A stretch of 64,000 bases of DNA from Rhodobacter sp. (lineage in GTDB: Bacteria > Pseudomonadota > Alphaproteobacteria > Rhodobacterales > Rhodobacteraceae): positions 248,001 through 312,000 of the forward strand of contig JAIYAE010000004.1 of NCBI GenBank assembly GCA_027489175.1, read 5' to 3'. The notes beneath the pieces were generated by a model that saw only the letters and a program-made list of their open reading frames with translations, made no database searches and was not told the DNA's origin. A program made the translations under genes and the position numbers. Shown here piece after piece: positions 43,651-51,979 of the stretch (its first letter is position 1; each line of letters opens with the position of its first letter).

Positions 43651-45309
43651 TCATTGACCGCGATTTGTTGGGCTACCTTGGCCTTCCGGTCCGAAGGTCT
43701 CTTGCTGGATTCGGTCCTCTGGGACACCAGAGGCAATGAGGCCACGCTGGATGCTGGACTGAAACTCAGCCGGGCCGCAAAGCATGTAGTGGGCGCGTGG
43801 ACCCGCCCCAAGGGAAAGCAGATCCTTTGCGGTGATCCGGCCCTGCCGGTCATAGTCCACACCGGGCCGATCGGTTGGCCTTGGCTGGCTGTAGAGCACA
43901 AGGCTGTGCAGATTGGCGTTGGCGTCCACAAGGCCTTTCACCTCATCGCGAAAGGCGTGGGTGGCGCCGTTTCGCGTCGCGTGGACATACCAGACAGGTC
44001 GGTTTTGCTGGCTGACATTTTCCCACAAAGCGGACAGCATCGGGGTCAGGCCGACGCCGGCGCTGACCAGCACCAGCGGACAGTCCGGGCCGGGCAGGGT
44101 GAAGTCGCCCGAGGGCCGATGCGCTGCGATGACGCTGCCCTCATGGACGTGGTCATGCAGGAACTGCGAGACAAGCCCCCCGTCCGTCCGCTTCACGCTG
44201 ATGCGGTAGAACCGGCGGTCCTGCGGAGGCCCGGACAGGGAATAGGACCGACTGGCGATACTGCGCTGGCCGGGAATTTGCACCTCGATTGGCAGGTGCT
44301 GCCCGGCCTGAAACGGGTCGAGCGGGCGGTCATCTGCGGGCACCAGGTAGAAGGAGGTGATGTCCTGGCTTTCGCGGACCTTGCTGGCGATCTTCAGCTG
44401 CCGCGACAGGTGACCAAGCCCTGCCCACCGCAGCGACACCGCACCTGGGCGATCAATCACGGCATCGATGTCGACCGTGATGACACGCCGGGCGTCCGGA
44501 TCATGGGTATGGTCGGGCGACCAGTCGATCTTGGCGCGCCCGGTCAGGTGCAAGAGCCCGCCAGTTTCAAAATCGATGATCAAGAGGCCCACGCGGGGGT
44601 CGGCAACCAGGTTGCCGATGGTGTTGAAGAAATTGTTGCCGGCATAATCGGGGATCAGCAGACGGCGGGGCCCGTCCACGCGGACAAAGCCCGGCGCGCC
44701 ACCCCGGTGGCTGGCGTCGTAGCCGCGCGCGTTGCCCGCGGCTTTGGGATGGCCAGAACCGATGAAGAAGGTGTCGGCGGCGGCAATGCGGGCGATCTGG
44801 TCCTTGGTCAGGGCTTCTGACCGTTGGACTTTGCCGGGCACGGTTTTGACGCGGGTTACGGCACGTTCGTGGATGTACTGCGGGCAGTTCCCGAAGCTTT
44901 GGCGGATATCGATTGCATAGCCATGTCCGGAAGGTCGGGCATGGCCGCTAAAGCGGTTGCGGCGGCGGGTCGCCAGTTCGATCCCCAGAACGCCGATCTC
45001 GGTTCCCGAAGCGAAGGCAGCGGCAAGCGGGTCGTCCGCCAGAAGCGAGGTGTTCAGCGTGATGTGGCGCGGGTCGGGCGAGGTGGCAAAGCCGTTCGGC
45101 CCTTCGACCAGCGTGACCCAGGTCAGGCCCGCCGCATCCCCGCCCGCGACCACGAGGAACGGCAAGGAGGTGTAAAACGCGCGGTGCTGTTCCGGGAGGT
45201 GGTCACGGATAAAGCCGCCGACACGCGCTGCCATGTCGCCCACGCCCGCGCGGGCCTGCGCGGCACGCTCACCTTCGTGGAAGGGATTGGGGATGTCTGT
45301 CGGGGTCAT
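43651..45309 (-). CDS. PNPOx-like/ferredoxin-reductase fusion flavoprotein
   Basis: About 552 residues. N-terminal PNPOx-like split-barrel flavin domain (about 30-280; FFIGSGHPKAAGNARGYDASH, GNLVADPRVGLLIIDF), then a ferredoxin-NADP reductase module: FAD-binding SRSYSLSGPP, NAD(P)-binding GVGLTPMLSAL, and MLCGPAEF near the end. No C-terminal CxxxxCxxC 2Fe-2S domain, unlike longer relatives. Electron-transfer oxidoreductase of unknown substrate. ATG at 45309 is chosen; upstream codons are Arg-rich although a GTG at 45369 overlaps the GST stop. Confidence 0.82.
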   Translation of the reverse strand: MTPTDIPNPFHEGERAAQARAGVGDMAARVGGFIRDHLPEQHRAFYTSLPFLVVAGGDAAGLTWVTLVEGPNGFATSPDPRHITLNTSLLADDPLAAAFASGTEIGVLGIELATRRRNRFSGHARPSGHGYAIDIRQSFGNCPQYIHERAVTRVKTVPGKVQRSEALTKDQIARIAAADTFFIGSGHPKAAGNARGYDASHRGGAPGFVRVDGPRRLLIPDYAGNNFFNTIGNLVADPRVGLLIIDFETGGLLHLTGRAKIDWSPDHTHDPDARRVITVDIDAVIDRPGAVSLRWAGLGHLSRQLKIASKVRESQDITSFYLVPADDRPLDPFQAGQHLPIEVQIPGQRSIASRSYSLSGPPQDRRFYRISVKRTDGGLVSQFLHDHVHEGSVIAAHRPSGDFTLPGPDCPLVLVSAGVGLTPMLSALWENVSQQNRPVWYVHATRNGATHAFRDEVKGLVDANANLHSLVLYSQPRPTDRPGVDYDRQGRITAKDLLSLGAGPRAHYMLCGPAEFQSSIQRGLIASGVPEDRIQQETFGPEGQGSPTNRGQ

Positions 45310-45365
45310 GGTCCTGCTCTTTGACATGGCGCGCCGGTGACCGGGGCCCCGGCGCGGTTTGGTTG

Positions 45366-45992
45366 TCACACCAGCTCCGGGATCGGGGAGGCGGCCATCG
45401 GCACGAAGTTCGGCTGCGCCTCAATGCGGGCCAGCCAGGCACGGATATTGGGGTAGGGCGCGAGGGCGACGCCACCTTCGGGCGCGTGCGCGATGTAGCT
45501 GTAGCCTGCCACGTCGGCGATGGTGATGCTGCCTGCGGCCAGCCAGTCACGGCCCGCCAGATGCGCGTCCATGACCTTGAACAGGTCATGCGCCTTGGCA
45601 ACCGCAGCCGAGTGATCGTGGCCAGTGCCGAAGACCTTGACCAGACGCGCGGCGCAGGGACCGGCGTAGATGTTGTCGGCAGCCACGGTCAGCCAGCGCT
45701 GGACCTCGGCGGCGGCCCTCGCCTCATCCGGCAGCCAGTGCGACCCCCGGGCGTAGGTCTGCACCAGGTAGATCAAGATCGCATTGCTGTCAGATAAGGT
45801 GTGCCCGTTGTCGTCGATTGCAGGGACCAGACCGAAGGGGCTGATCCGAAGGTAGGCAGGCGCTTTGTGGGCACCATTTGCCATGTCGAGGTCGATGGTT
45901 TCATACGGCAGGCCAAGAAAGGCCAGCATCAGTTCGACCCGATGGCAGTGGCCCGATTTCGGGTTGCGGTAGAGTTTGATCGGGGTGGTCAT
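45366..45992 (-). CDS. Glutathione S-transferase family protein
   Basis: 208 residues: thioredoxin-like N-terminal domain with KLYRNPKSGHCHRVELMLAF and the gamma-loop SDSNAILIYL (cis-Pro and Ser/Asp glutathione contacts), then an all-helical C-terminal domain with ITIADVAGYSYI. Cytosolic conjugation or isomerisation. Divergent from a LysR gene that probably regulates it, and directly upstream of the flavoprotein gene on the same strand. Confidence 0.9.
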   Translation of the reverse strand: MTTPIKLYRNPKSGHCHRVELMLAFLGLPYETIDLDMANGAHKAPAYLRISPFGLVPAIDDNGHTLSDSNAILIYLVQTYARGSHWLPDEARAAAEVQRWLTVAADNIYAGPCAARLVKVFGTGHDHSAAVAKAHDLFKVMDAHLAGRDWLAAGSITIADVAGYSYIAHAPEGGVALAPYPNIRAWLARIEAQPNFVPMAASPIPELV

Positions 45993-46100
45993 TGGTTCTG
46001 TCCTTTCGGTCGACGTTTCAGGCGTGGGGCTGCCCCGTTGCGTTCAACCGAAGCTAATTCCTTTGCCAAATCGAAAGAATACGGCAATGTTGGAAGTCAC

Positions 46101-46119
46101 TATTCTGCATTACGGAATA
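46101..46119. promoter_or_regulatory. Candidate LysR-type binding site
   Basis: TATTC-N9-GAATA inverted repeat six bases before the LysR start and about 110 bp before the divergent GST gene. A second inverted pair, TTGCC-N15-GGCAA, lies just upstream. Typical size and placement for autoregulation of a LysR gene; weak evidence. Confidence 0.35.
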
Positions 46120-46124
46120 AAAAG

Positions 46125-47024
46125 ATGGACCGGATACAGATGCTGGAGGTGTTCGTCGCCGTCGCCGAGGCCGGCAGTTTTGCCGGTGGCGCACGGGCGA
46201 CGGGTCTAAGCCCGCCATCCGTGACGCGCGGCGTGAACGAGTTGGAGGAACGCCTTGGCGCGCGACTTTTCCTGCGCACGACGCGGGTGGTGCGGCTTAC
46301 GGATGTGGGCCGGGGCTATCTGGAGGAGGTGCGCGGCATTCTGGCGGATCTGCGGGCGGCCGACGATCTGGCCTCTGGCACAGCGGCAGAGCCGACTGGC
46401 CATCTGCGGGTCACCGCCCCGGTCGAGTTCGGGCATATCCACGTGGCCCCGATCCTTGCCGATTTCCTGGATGCTTATCCAGCGGTGTCGGCTGACCTGC
46501 TGACCGTTGATCGGATCGTGAACCTGGTCGAGGAAGGGATTGATGTTGCCCTTCGGATTGGCGATTTGCCCCCCTCCGGCCTGACGGCGCTGCGGGTGGG
46601 GCAGGTGCGCCGGGTGGTCTGCGCGACACCAGATTATCTGAGAAAACACGGGGTTCCGCAGAGGCCGGCAGACCTTGCCCATCACAAGATCATCTCGATC
46701 GGGAGCATCACACCAACGGCAGACTGGCGGTTTGGCAAAGACCGGGGCGAGGTTGTCCGGTTGAAACCACGGCTCTTGGTGTCGAATGTCGGCGCGGCCC
46801 TGGAATTGGCCCGGAGAGGCTGGGGGGTGACGCGTGCCCTGTCTTATCAGGTTGACCCGGATCTGCAGGATGGCACCCTGCTGACGGTCCTCGACGCCTT
46901 CGAAGCCGAGCGCCTGCCGGTTCACCTTGTTCATCAAGAGGGGCGGCGCGTGACAGCGAAACTGCGCAGCTTTCTTGACTTTGCCCGCGACCGCCTGCGC
47001 GCCTTGCCGGTTCTGAACGGCTAA
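46125..47024 (+). CDS. LysR-family transcriptional regulator
   Basis: 299 residues: winged helix at the N-terminus (MLEVFVAVAEAGSFAGGARA, GLSPPSVTRGVNELEERLGA, RLFLRTTRVVRLT) and a C-terminal periplasmic-binding-like effector domain (GHLRVTAPVEFGHIHVAPIL). CrgA/PecT-like subfamily. The start at 46125 is at the HTH; longer upstream frames run into the divergent GST gene. Likely regulates the GST/flavoprotein pair. Confidence 0.9.
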   Translation: MDRIQMLEVFVAVAEAGSFAGGARATGLSPPSVTRGVNELEERLGARLFLRTTRVVRLTDVGRGYLEEVRGILADLRAADDLASGTAAEPTGHLRVTAPVEFGHIHVAPILADFLDAYPAVSADLLTVDRIVNLVEEGIDVALRIGDLPPSGLTALRVGQVRRVVCATPDYLRKHGVPQRPADLAHHKIISIGSITPTADWRFGKDRGEVVRLKPRLLVSNVGAALELARRGWGVTRALSYQVDPDLQDGTLLTVLDAFEAERLPVHLVHQEGRRVTAKLRSFLDFARDRLRALPVLNG

Positions 47025-47033
47025 AGCGGTTGC

Positions 47034-47063
47034 GTCGGCCCCCCGTCAAGACGGAGGGCCGAC
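47034..47063 (+). terminator. Hairpin after the LysR gene
   Basis: Outer 8-bp stem GTCGGCCC / GGGCCGAC with an inner CCGTC / GACGG stem, 10 bp after the LysR stop, between convergent genes. No T-run follows. Confidence 0.55.
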
Positions 47064-47111
47064 CGATATCCGCCGATAAAAAGCGAAATGCTGCGTCCGA
47101 TGCTGCGGCAC

Positions 47112-47414
47112 TTACTTCCGATAGAGGACCATGCCGGCATGATGCAGCACATCAGGCTCGACGAAGGTGCCGTCGGCGGTAAAGCCGGTGTCATCCCAGT
47201 ACTCGATATAGTTGCCGGTCACCTTGTAGCGGCCTTCGTAGGCGCGCTCCCGGTCGCCACGGGCCTCAACGTAGCGGCCGTTCGGCAAGAGTTCGTGGCG
47301 GATGCGGTTATCGGCCGTGACCCACATCCCGACATAAGGATGCGGGGAAGACCCATGGGCGAACTCTGCGCCCAAGGCCAGAAGGGCGGCGGTGAGAATG
47401 GTCGATTTCGTCAT
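47112..47414 (-). CDS. Atu4866-domain protein, secreted
   Basis: 100 residues: signal peptide (MTKSTILTAALLALGAEFAHG) followed by the Atu4866 domain, a small lipocalin-like beta barrel with YVGMWVTADNRIRHELLPNG, YEGRYKVTG, IEYWDDTGFTADG and LHHAGMVLYR. Function of the family unknown. ATG at 47414 has GAGG seven bases upstream and lies 8 bp past the SDR stop, so the two are co-transcribed. Confidence 0.88.
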   Translation of the reverse strand: MTKSTILTAALLALGAEFAHGSSPHPYVGMWVTADNRIRHELLPNGRYVEARGDRERAYEGRYKVTGNYIEYWDDTGFTADGTFVEPDVLHHAGMVLYRK

Positions 47415-47422
47415 GACGAACC

Positions 47423-48145
47423 TCAATTTGCTGATGCGGTGGGACGGATGGTGATTTCGGTGGTGTCAACACTCGCCGGGGCCTCGATAAGCTGGCGCAC
47501 GGCCCGGGCTATGTCGGCGGGTTGCAAGGCCACGGCGCGGTAATCGCCGATCAGGGCCTGCGTGTCCTCGTGCGTGATGCTGAGGGCGAGTTCGCTTTCG
47601 ACCACGCCGGGATTGACGCAGGTGACACGGATGGCGCGACTTTCCTGGCGCAGCCCGTCCGATATCGCGCGGACCGCGAACTTGGTGCCACAATAGACCG
47701 CCGCCGTCGGCACGGCCTGCAAGGCGCCGATAGAGCCGATATTGATGATCTGGCCTTCGCCCTGCCGTTCCATGACCGGCAGGACAGCGCCGATCCCCCA
47801 GAGGACACCCTTGATGTTCACGTCCACCATGCGCTCCCACTCCTCGACCTTGAGGGCGGACATGGGGGACAAAGGCATCACGCCTGCATTGTTCACCAGG
47901 ACGTCGATCCGGCCCCAGAGGTTAAGCGCTGTCCGCGCAAAATCCTGCATGGAACCAAAGTTGGTGACGTCAAGGAAGGCAGTCGCGATTTCGGCACCTG
48001 ACGCGCGCAAGTCACTGGCGATGGCGTCCAGCCGGTCCGTCCGGCGTGCGCCCATCAGAACCTTCGCACCACATGCGCCCAGTTCGCGGGCGATGCCTTC
48101 GCCAATTCCGCTTGAGGCTCCGGTGATCAGAATGACCTTGTTCAT
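47423..48145 (-). CDS. Short-chain dehydrogenase/reductase (SDR)
   Basis: 240-residue classical SDR: LITGASSGIGEGIA (cofactor loop), NNAGVM, IINIGSIGALQAV (Ser), YCGTK (Tyr-x-x-x-Lys), NPGVVESEL. Resembles the YdfG/serine-dehydrogenase-like group that is often paired with Atu4866 proteins and LysR regulators, as here. Start at 48145 has AAAAGGGAAAGCC; upstream codons are unsupported. Confidence 0.9.
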   Translation of the reverse strand: MNKVILITGASSGIGEGIARELGACGAKVLMGARRTDRLDAIASDLRASGAEIATAFLDVTNFGSMQDFARTALNLWGRIDVLVNNAGVMPLSPMSALKVEEWERMVDVNIKGVLWGIGAVLPVMERQGEGQIINIGSIGALQAVPTAAVYCGTKFAVRAISDGLRQESRAIRVTCVNPGVVESELALSITHEDTQALIGDYRAVALQPADIARAVRQLIEAPASVDTTEITIRPTASAN

Positions 48146-48258
48146 GGCTTTCCCTTTTCTTGCCGGTAGTTCGGGCAAGATGGACCGCAGCCGCTGTAAA
48201 AGGTATTGCGTCATCGTTGGACTGGGTGGTTAGCCAAACGCGACAATGAGGATGCGGA

Positions 48259-49143
48259 ATGGACTTGAACTTGCTGCCGCTTTTGCTTGCCGTTTCCGAT
48301 GAGCGGAACTTTCGGGCCGCAGCGGACCGGCTTGGCGTCACGCGATCCGCGGTCAGCCAGGGTATTCGCAGGCTGGAAGACAGCGTGGGTCTGCAACTGG
48401 TCATGCGCACGACCCGCGCCGTTCGCCTGACAGAGGCCGGGGAACGGCTGGTGGAGAGTTTGCGCGCGCCGATGGGTGCGGTTCAACAGGCCCTGGAGAT
48501 GAGCGCCGATGCCCCAAGCGGACGGCTACGGCTTGCCGTCACCTCAATTGCCGAAGACTTCCTGTCGGGGCCGTTGCTGGCGCGTTTTGCGGAATCGCAT
48601 CCCAAGGTCACGGTTGACGTGACGGTGACGGACGATGAGCTGGATATTGTGGCACACGGTTACGACGCGGGGGTTCGCCTGGGCGAGGTGATCGAACAGG
48701 ATATGATCGCCGTGCCTGTCGGCGGCCCCCAGCGCGAAGTCGCGGCGGCTTCACCGACCTACATAGCGCACCATGGCGCACCCGTTCATCCACGGGACCT
48801 GCTTCGGCACCGTTGCATCGGGTGGCGACCCAGTCCCGACACGGCGCCCTGGCGGTGGGAGTTCGAGCAGGACGGCAAGCCCTTTGACGTCATGGTCGAT
48901 CCGCAGGTCACGACCAACGATCTGCGTCTGATGTTGCGTGTGGCGCTGGCCGGAGGCGGCATCACCTTCGCTACGCGGGACTGCATGCGAGAGCATCTTG
49001 AAAGCGGGGCGCTGGTGCCGCTTTTGACGGAGTACTTGCCGCCGTTTCCCGGGTTTCAGCTTTACTTCCCGCAGCGCAAGCACATGGCGCCAAAGCTGCG
49101 GGCCTTGGTCGATCACGTCCGGCGGTGGCGTTTTCCCAGCTGA
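48259..49143 (+). CDS. LysR-family transcriptional regulator
   Basis: 294 residues: HTH (LLPLLLAVSDERNFRAAADR, GVTRSAVSQGIRRLEDSVGL) and effector domain (GRLRLAVTSIAEDFLSGPLL). Divergent from the SDR/Atu4866 operon with a 113-bp spacer, so presumably its regulator. Start at 48259 has GGATGCGGA. Confidence 0.9.
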   Translation: MDLNLLPLLLAVSDERNFRAAADRLGVTRSAVSQGIRRLEDSVGLQLVMRTTRAVRLTEAGERLVESLRAPMGAVQQALEMSADAPSGRLRLAVTSIAEDFLSGPLLARFAESHPKVTVDVTVTDDELDIVAHGYDAGVRLGEVIEQDMIAVPVGGPQREVAAASPTYIAHHGAPVHPRDLLRHRCIGWRPSPDTAPWRWEFEQDGKPFDVMVDPQVTTNDLRLMLRVALAGGGITFATRDCMREHLESGALVPLLTEYLPPFPGFQLYFPQRKHMAPKLRALVDHVRRWRFPS

Positions 49144-49150
49144 GGGGTGT

Positions 49151-49180
49151 GCCGCGCGCCGCCACAAGGCAGCGCGCGGC
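49151..49180. terminator. Hairpin between convergent LysR and beta-lactamase genes
   Basis: Perfect 9-bp GC stem GCCGCGCGC / GCGCGCGGC with a 12-nt loop, between two convergent stops; no U-tract on either strand. Confidence 0.5.
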
Positions 49181-49189
49181 AGTCGCGCC

Positions 49190-50074
49190 TTACCGGCTGG
49201 TCACGACCTGCATGGCGGCTTCAGAAAGCGCGATCACCGCGGCGTTGCGGGTATCAAAGTCGGCTTCTGCATCCGACAGGAAGATGGCGATGAAATAGGG
49301 CTTCCGATCCGGCGGCGTCACCATCGCGACGATGTTGCGGTTGAAATCGGCACTGCCCGACCGGTCTGCAACATGCCAGCCCTCTGGCGTGCTTGCACGG
49401 ATCAGCGCGCCGGTGACGCCGCCACCGCTCATCCAGTCGACGAGTTGCGTTCGCGACCTGAGGGACAGGGCGTCCCCCGTCAGCAATGCCGCCATGGTCG
49501 AAGCCATCGCATCCGGACTGGTCGTATCCCTTGGATCGCCGGGAATGAAGGTGTTCAGCTCGGGCTCGCGGCGGTCAACGCGGCTGATCGGATCGTCGAT
49601 CGCGCGCAGGAAATCGGTCACGCTTTCAGGGCCGCCGATCCGGTCGATCAGCAGGTTCGTGGCGGTGTTGTCGCTCATGTCCAGTGCGGCGTGACACAGG
49701 TCACCCACGCTCATGGTCTTGCCGACCATCGTTTCGGTGACTGGTGCGTAGTCGAGGATGTCCTCTGCCTTGATGGCAATCGGTTCGGCAAGGGCGATCT
49801 CGCCCGCATCCACACGGTTCAGAACCGCGCCGCACAGCATCATCTTGAAGGTGCTGGCCATCAGGAACCGTTCGTCGGCGCGGTGGCTGAAGGACCAGTC
49901 CGAACCGCTGTCGCGGATCACAAGCCCGACGCGCGCATCAAGGTCACGCTCGATCTGGTCGATGGTAGCGGCAAGGTGCTGCTCGGGGTCATTGGCAAAG
50001 ACGGGCGCGGGGGCGAGCAACCCGAAAGAAAGCCCGGCTGCCAGAAACGGAAGCACAGATGAAAGGGGTATCAT
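49190..50074 (-). CDS. bla: Class A beta-lactamase, CARB/PSE-like
   Basis: 294 residues, periplasmic; signal peptide MIPLSSVLPFLAAGLSFGLL cleaved near VFA. Active-site motifs: STFK (Ser74-Thr-Phe-Lys77), SDN in MSDNTATN, the omega-loop EPELN with general-base Glu, and DRSGS, an Arg-Ser-Gly where most class A enzymes have Lys-Thr-Gly, as in carbenicillin-hydrolysing CARB/PSE enzymes. Divergent AmpR-like LysR next door suggests inducibility. Start at 50074 has AAGGATG; upstream codons are unsupported. Confidence 0.92.
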   Translation of the reverse strand: MIPLSSVLPFLAAGLSFGLLAPAPVFANDPEQHLAATIDQIERDLDARVGLVIRDSGSDWSFSHRADERFLMASTFKMMLCGAVLNRVDAGEIALAEPIAIKAEDILDYAPVTETMVGKTMSVGDLCHAALDMSDNTATNLLIDRIGGPESVTDFLRAIDDPISRVDRREPELNTFIPGDPRDTTSPDAMASTMAALLTGDALSLRSRTQLVDWMSGGGVTGALIRASTPEGWHVADRSGSADFNRNIVAMVTPPDRKPYFIAIFLSDAEADFDTRNAAVIALSEAAMQVVTSR

Positions 50075-50173
50075 GGGATCATCCTTGTCTGGAGCGACGG
50101 CGCGCCATCCTGCCCTGTCGCCGGGGTATGGCGAGGGATGACGGACGGCCATCGATGGGTAAAACATGTGAGG

Positions 50174-50185
50174 CATCAATTGATG
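50174..50185. promoter_or_regulatory. Palindrome CATCAATTGATG in the bla promoter region
   Basis: Perfect 12-bp palindrome 100 bp upstream of the beta-lactamase start and about 80 bp upstream of the divergent LysR start. A candidate AmpR-type recognition site. Confidence 0.4.
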
Positions 50186-50240
50186 TCACTGCATGCCATC
50201 TATCCTGCCGCTTTACGGCCCTCAAACGACAAAGTATCAC

Positions 50241-50269
50241 CATTGGCATTAGCTGGAGTAATGCCAATG
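50241..50269 (+). promoter_or_regulatory. Inverted repeat with the ribosome-binding site in its loop
   Basis: Perfect 11-bp inverted repeat CATTGGCATTA / TAATGCCAATG separated by GCTGGAG. The GGAG is the Shine-Dalgarno of the LysR gene, and the right arm contains both candidate start codons (50261 and 50267). Could be an operator for autorepression or an RNA hairpin controlling initiation. Confidence 0.65.
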
Positions 50270-51157
50270 GACCGGCCAGATCTGCCGCTGAACGGGCTCC
50301 GCGTGTTCGAAGCCGCCTACAGGCAAGGCAGTTTCACGCGTGCGGCCATTGAGTTGCGGGTTACGCAGGCCGCGGTCAGCCACCAGGTGGCGCGGCTTGA
50401 GGATCGGCTGGGTGTCACCCTCTTCGTGCGTGCGTCCGGCGGATTGGTGCCGACCGATGAAGCGAGAGCGCTTTACCCCGTGCTGGAACACGGGTTCGAC
50501 GCGATGGCACGGACGCTGGACCGGATCACCGGACACCGTGACATCGAGACCTTGAAAATCGGTGTTGTCACTACCTTTGCCGTGGGTTGGCTTTTGCCGC
50601 GACTGCCTGCGTTTCGTCGGACTCACCCGACCATCGACCTTCGAATCTCGACCAACAACAACCGCGTCGAGATCCTGCGTGAGGGGCTGGACATGGCGAT
50701 CCGCTATGGTGCCGGTTCTTGGTCCGGGCTTGAGGCGGAGGTCTTGCTTGACGCGCCGCTTGCCCCCCTTTGTGCGCCGGCGATTGCCGAGTATTTGACC
50801 GACCCTGAACATCTTGGCCGTGAAGTCCTGCTGCGAAGCTACCGCAACGATGAATGGCCGCGCTGGTTTGCAGAAGCGGGTTCAACCTGTCCGCCCCTGA
50901 CCGGCCCGATGTTCGATTCTTCTCTGGCGATGGCCGACATCGCCATGGAAGGCGGCGGGGTGGCCTTGCTTCCCGTCGGCATGTTCACGCGCAGGATTGC
51001 TGATGGACGGTTGGTTCAACCGTTCTCTACGCTTCTGCCTGCAGGCAGTTACTACCTGACCTGGCCCGCGGACCGGCCGCTTACACCCGCCATGGAGGAT
51101 TTCAGGCGCTGGCTAAAGTCGGTTTCGGCGTCGACACCCACCCGTGCGGCTGACTAG
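50267..51157 (+). CDS. AmpR/GcvA-type LysR regulator
   Basis: 296 residues: DLPLNGLRVFEAAYRQGSFT, then the HTH AIELRVTQAAVSHQVARLED, the N-terminal form seen in AmpR/GcvA regulators. The effector domain starts near LKIGVVTTFAVGWLLPRL. Divergent from the class A beta-lactamase (192-bp spacer), the standard ampR-bla layout. ATG at 50267 has GGAG about eight bases upstream; ATG at 50261 is too close. Confidence 0.88.
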   Translation: MDRPDLPLNGLRVFEAAYRQGSFTRAAIELRVTQAAVSHQVARLEDRLGVTLFVRASGGLVPTDEARALYPVLEHGFDAMARTLDRITGHRDIETLKIGVVTTFAVGWLLPRLPAFRRTHPTIDLRISTNNNRVEILREGLDMAIRYGAGSWSGLEAEVLLDAPLAPLCAPAIAEYLTDPEHLGREVLLRSYRNDEWPRWFAEAGSTCPPLTGPMFDSSLAMADIAMEGGGVALLPVGMFTRRIADGRLVQPFSTLLPAGSYYLTWPADRPLTPAMEDFRRWLKSVSASTPTRAAD

Positions 51158-51209
51158 CAACCCTGTTCGTCCGCTTAGGGCCACCCGCTTCAGGAACCCT
51201 TGCGCTCAC

Positions 51210-51248
51210 TGTCACTAAGTGTCATATGGGGTTTGTCACTTAGTGACA
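51210..51248. promoter_or_regulatory. Two tandem TetR-type operators
   Basis: TGTCACTTAGTGACA (51234-51248), a perfect 7+1+7 palindrome, and TGTCACTAAGTGTCA (51210-51224) with one mismatch. Their centres are 24 bp apart, ending 57 bp before the TetR start. Confidence 0.72.
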
Positions 51249-51305
51249 GCCTTAACGAGGGGCGGCCTTCCTCTCGGATCCTGAAAGAGCGAAACGAGGG
51301 AAAGG

Positions 51306-51923
51306 ATGACAGACGAACCGAGACTGGAAAGCGCGCGTCTTGCTGTTTCCCGCCATGCAGCACGGCTGTTTTGGGAGAAGGGTTTCGACGCGACGAGCGG
51401 TGATGACATCGCTGCCGCGGCCGGTATCTCGACCCGGACCGTCTGGCGATATTTCCGGTCGAAGGAAGCTTGCGTCGAGCCGGTGCTGAAAGTCAGCGAG
51501 TTGCGCTTCGCGGCGCTGCTGAAGCAATGGCCGAAGACCGAGAGCATCGACCAATTCCTGGCCCGTTCCATGGCGGCATTCGTAACAGACGATGCCATGG
51601 TCCGGGACAGCATCGCCGCCGTCAGGATCCTTGCGGTCCTGCACCGCGAGCCCGCACTTCGTTCGGCGTGGCTTATGGCGTGCCACGAAGCGGAGGTGGA
51701 GCTTGTCGGCGTCGTTGCTGACCGTGCCTCGCGCGGCGTTGACGACTTCGCAGTCAGGCTGTGCGCGGCTTCGATCACCGCGGCGATGCGCCTGGTGGAC
51801 GAAGAGATTAGTTCGGCCGTCATCAACGACGGCCTGCGTGTGAGTACAGAAGAGGTGACGGCCCGCATCGTCCTCGCGATCCGGGCAGGTGCCATACTCC
51901 CCATCTGCGACGCCGTCGCCTGA
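51306..51923 (+). CDS. TetR-family transcriptional regulator
   Basis: 205 residues: N-terminal HTH with ARLFWEKGFDATSGDDIAAA and AGISTRTVWRYFRSKE (about residues 20-55), then an all-helical ligand domain with the C-terminal MftR-like type seen in actinobacterial regulators. Two operator copies upstream suggest autoregulation, and the prolyl oligopeptidase gene 56 bp downstream is probably controlled with it. Start has GAGGGAAAGG. Confidence 0.9.
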   Translation: MTDEPRLESARLAVSRHAARLFWEKGFDATSGDDIAAAAGISTRTVWRYFRSKEACVEPVLKVSELRFAALLKQWPKTESIDQFLARSMAAFVTDDAMVRDSIAAVRILAVLHREPALRSAWLMACHEAEVELVGVVADRASRGVDDFAVRLCAASITAAMRLVDEEISSAVINDGLRVSTEEVTARIVLAIRAGAILPICDAVA

Positions 51924-51979
51924 CGGCGGTGTCCGATCTCTGGCCGAAGGGCTGAGAGAAAAAACAAGGAGCCGAAACC

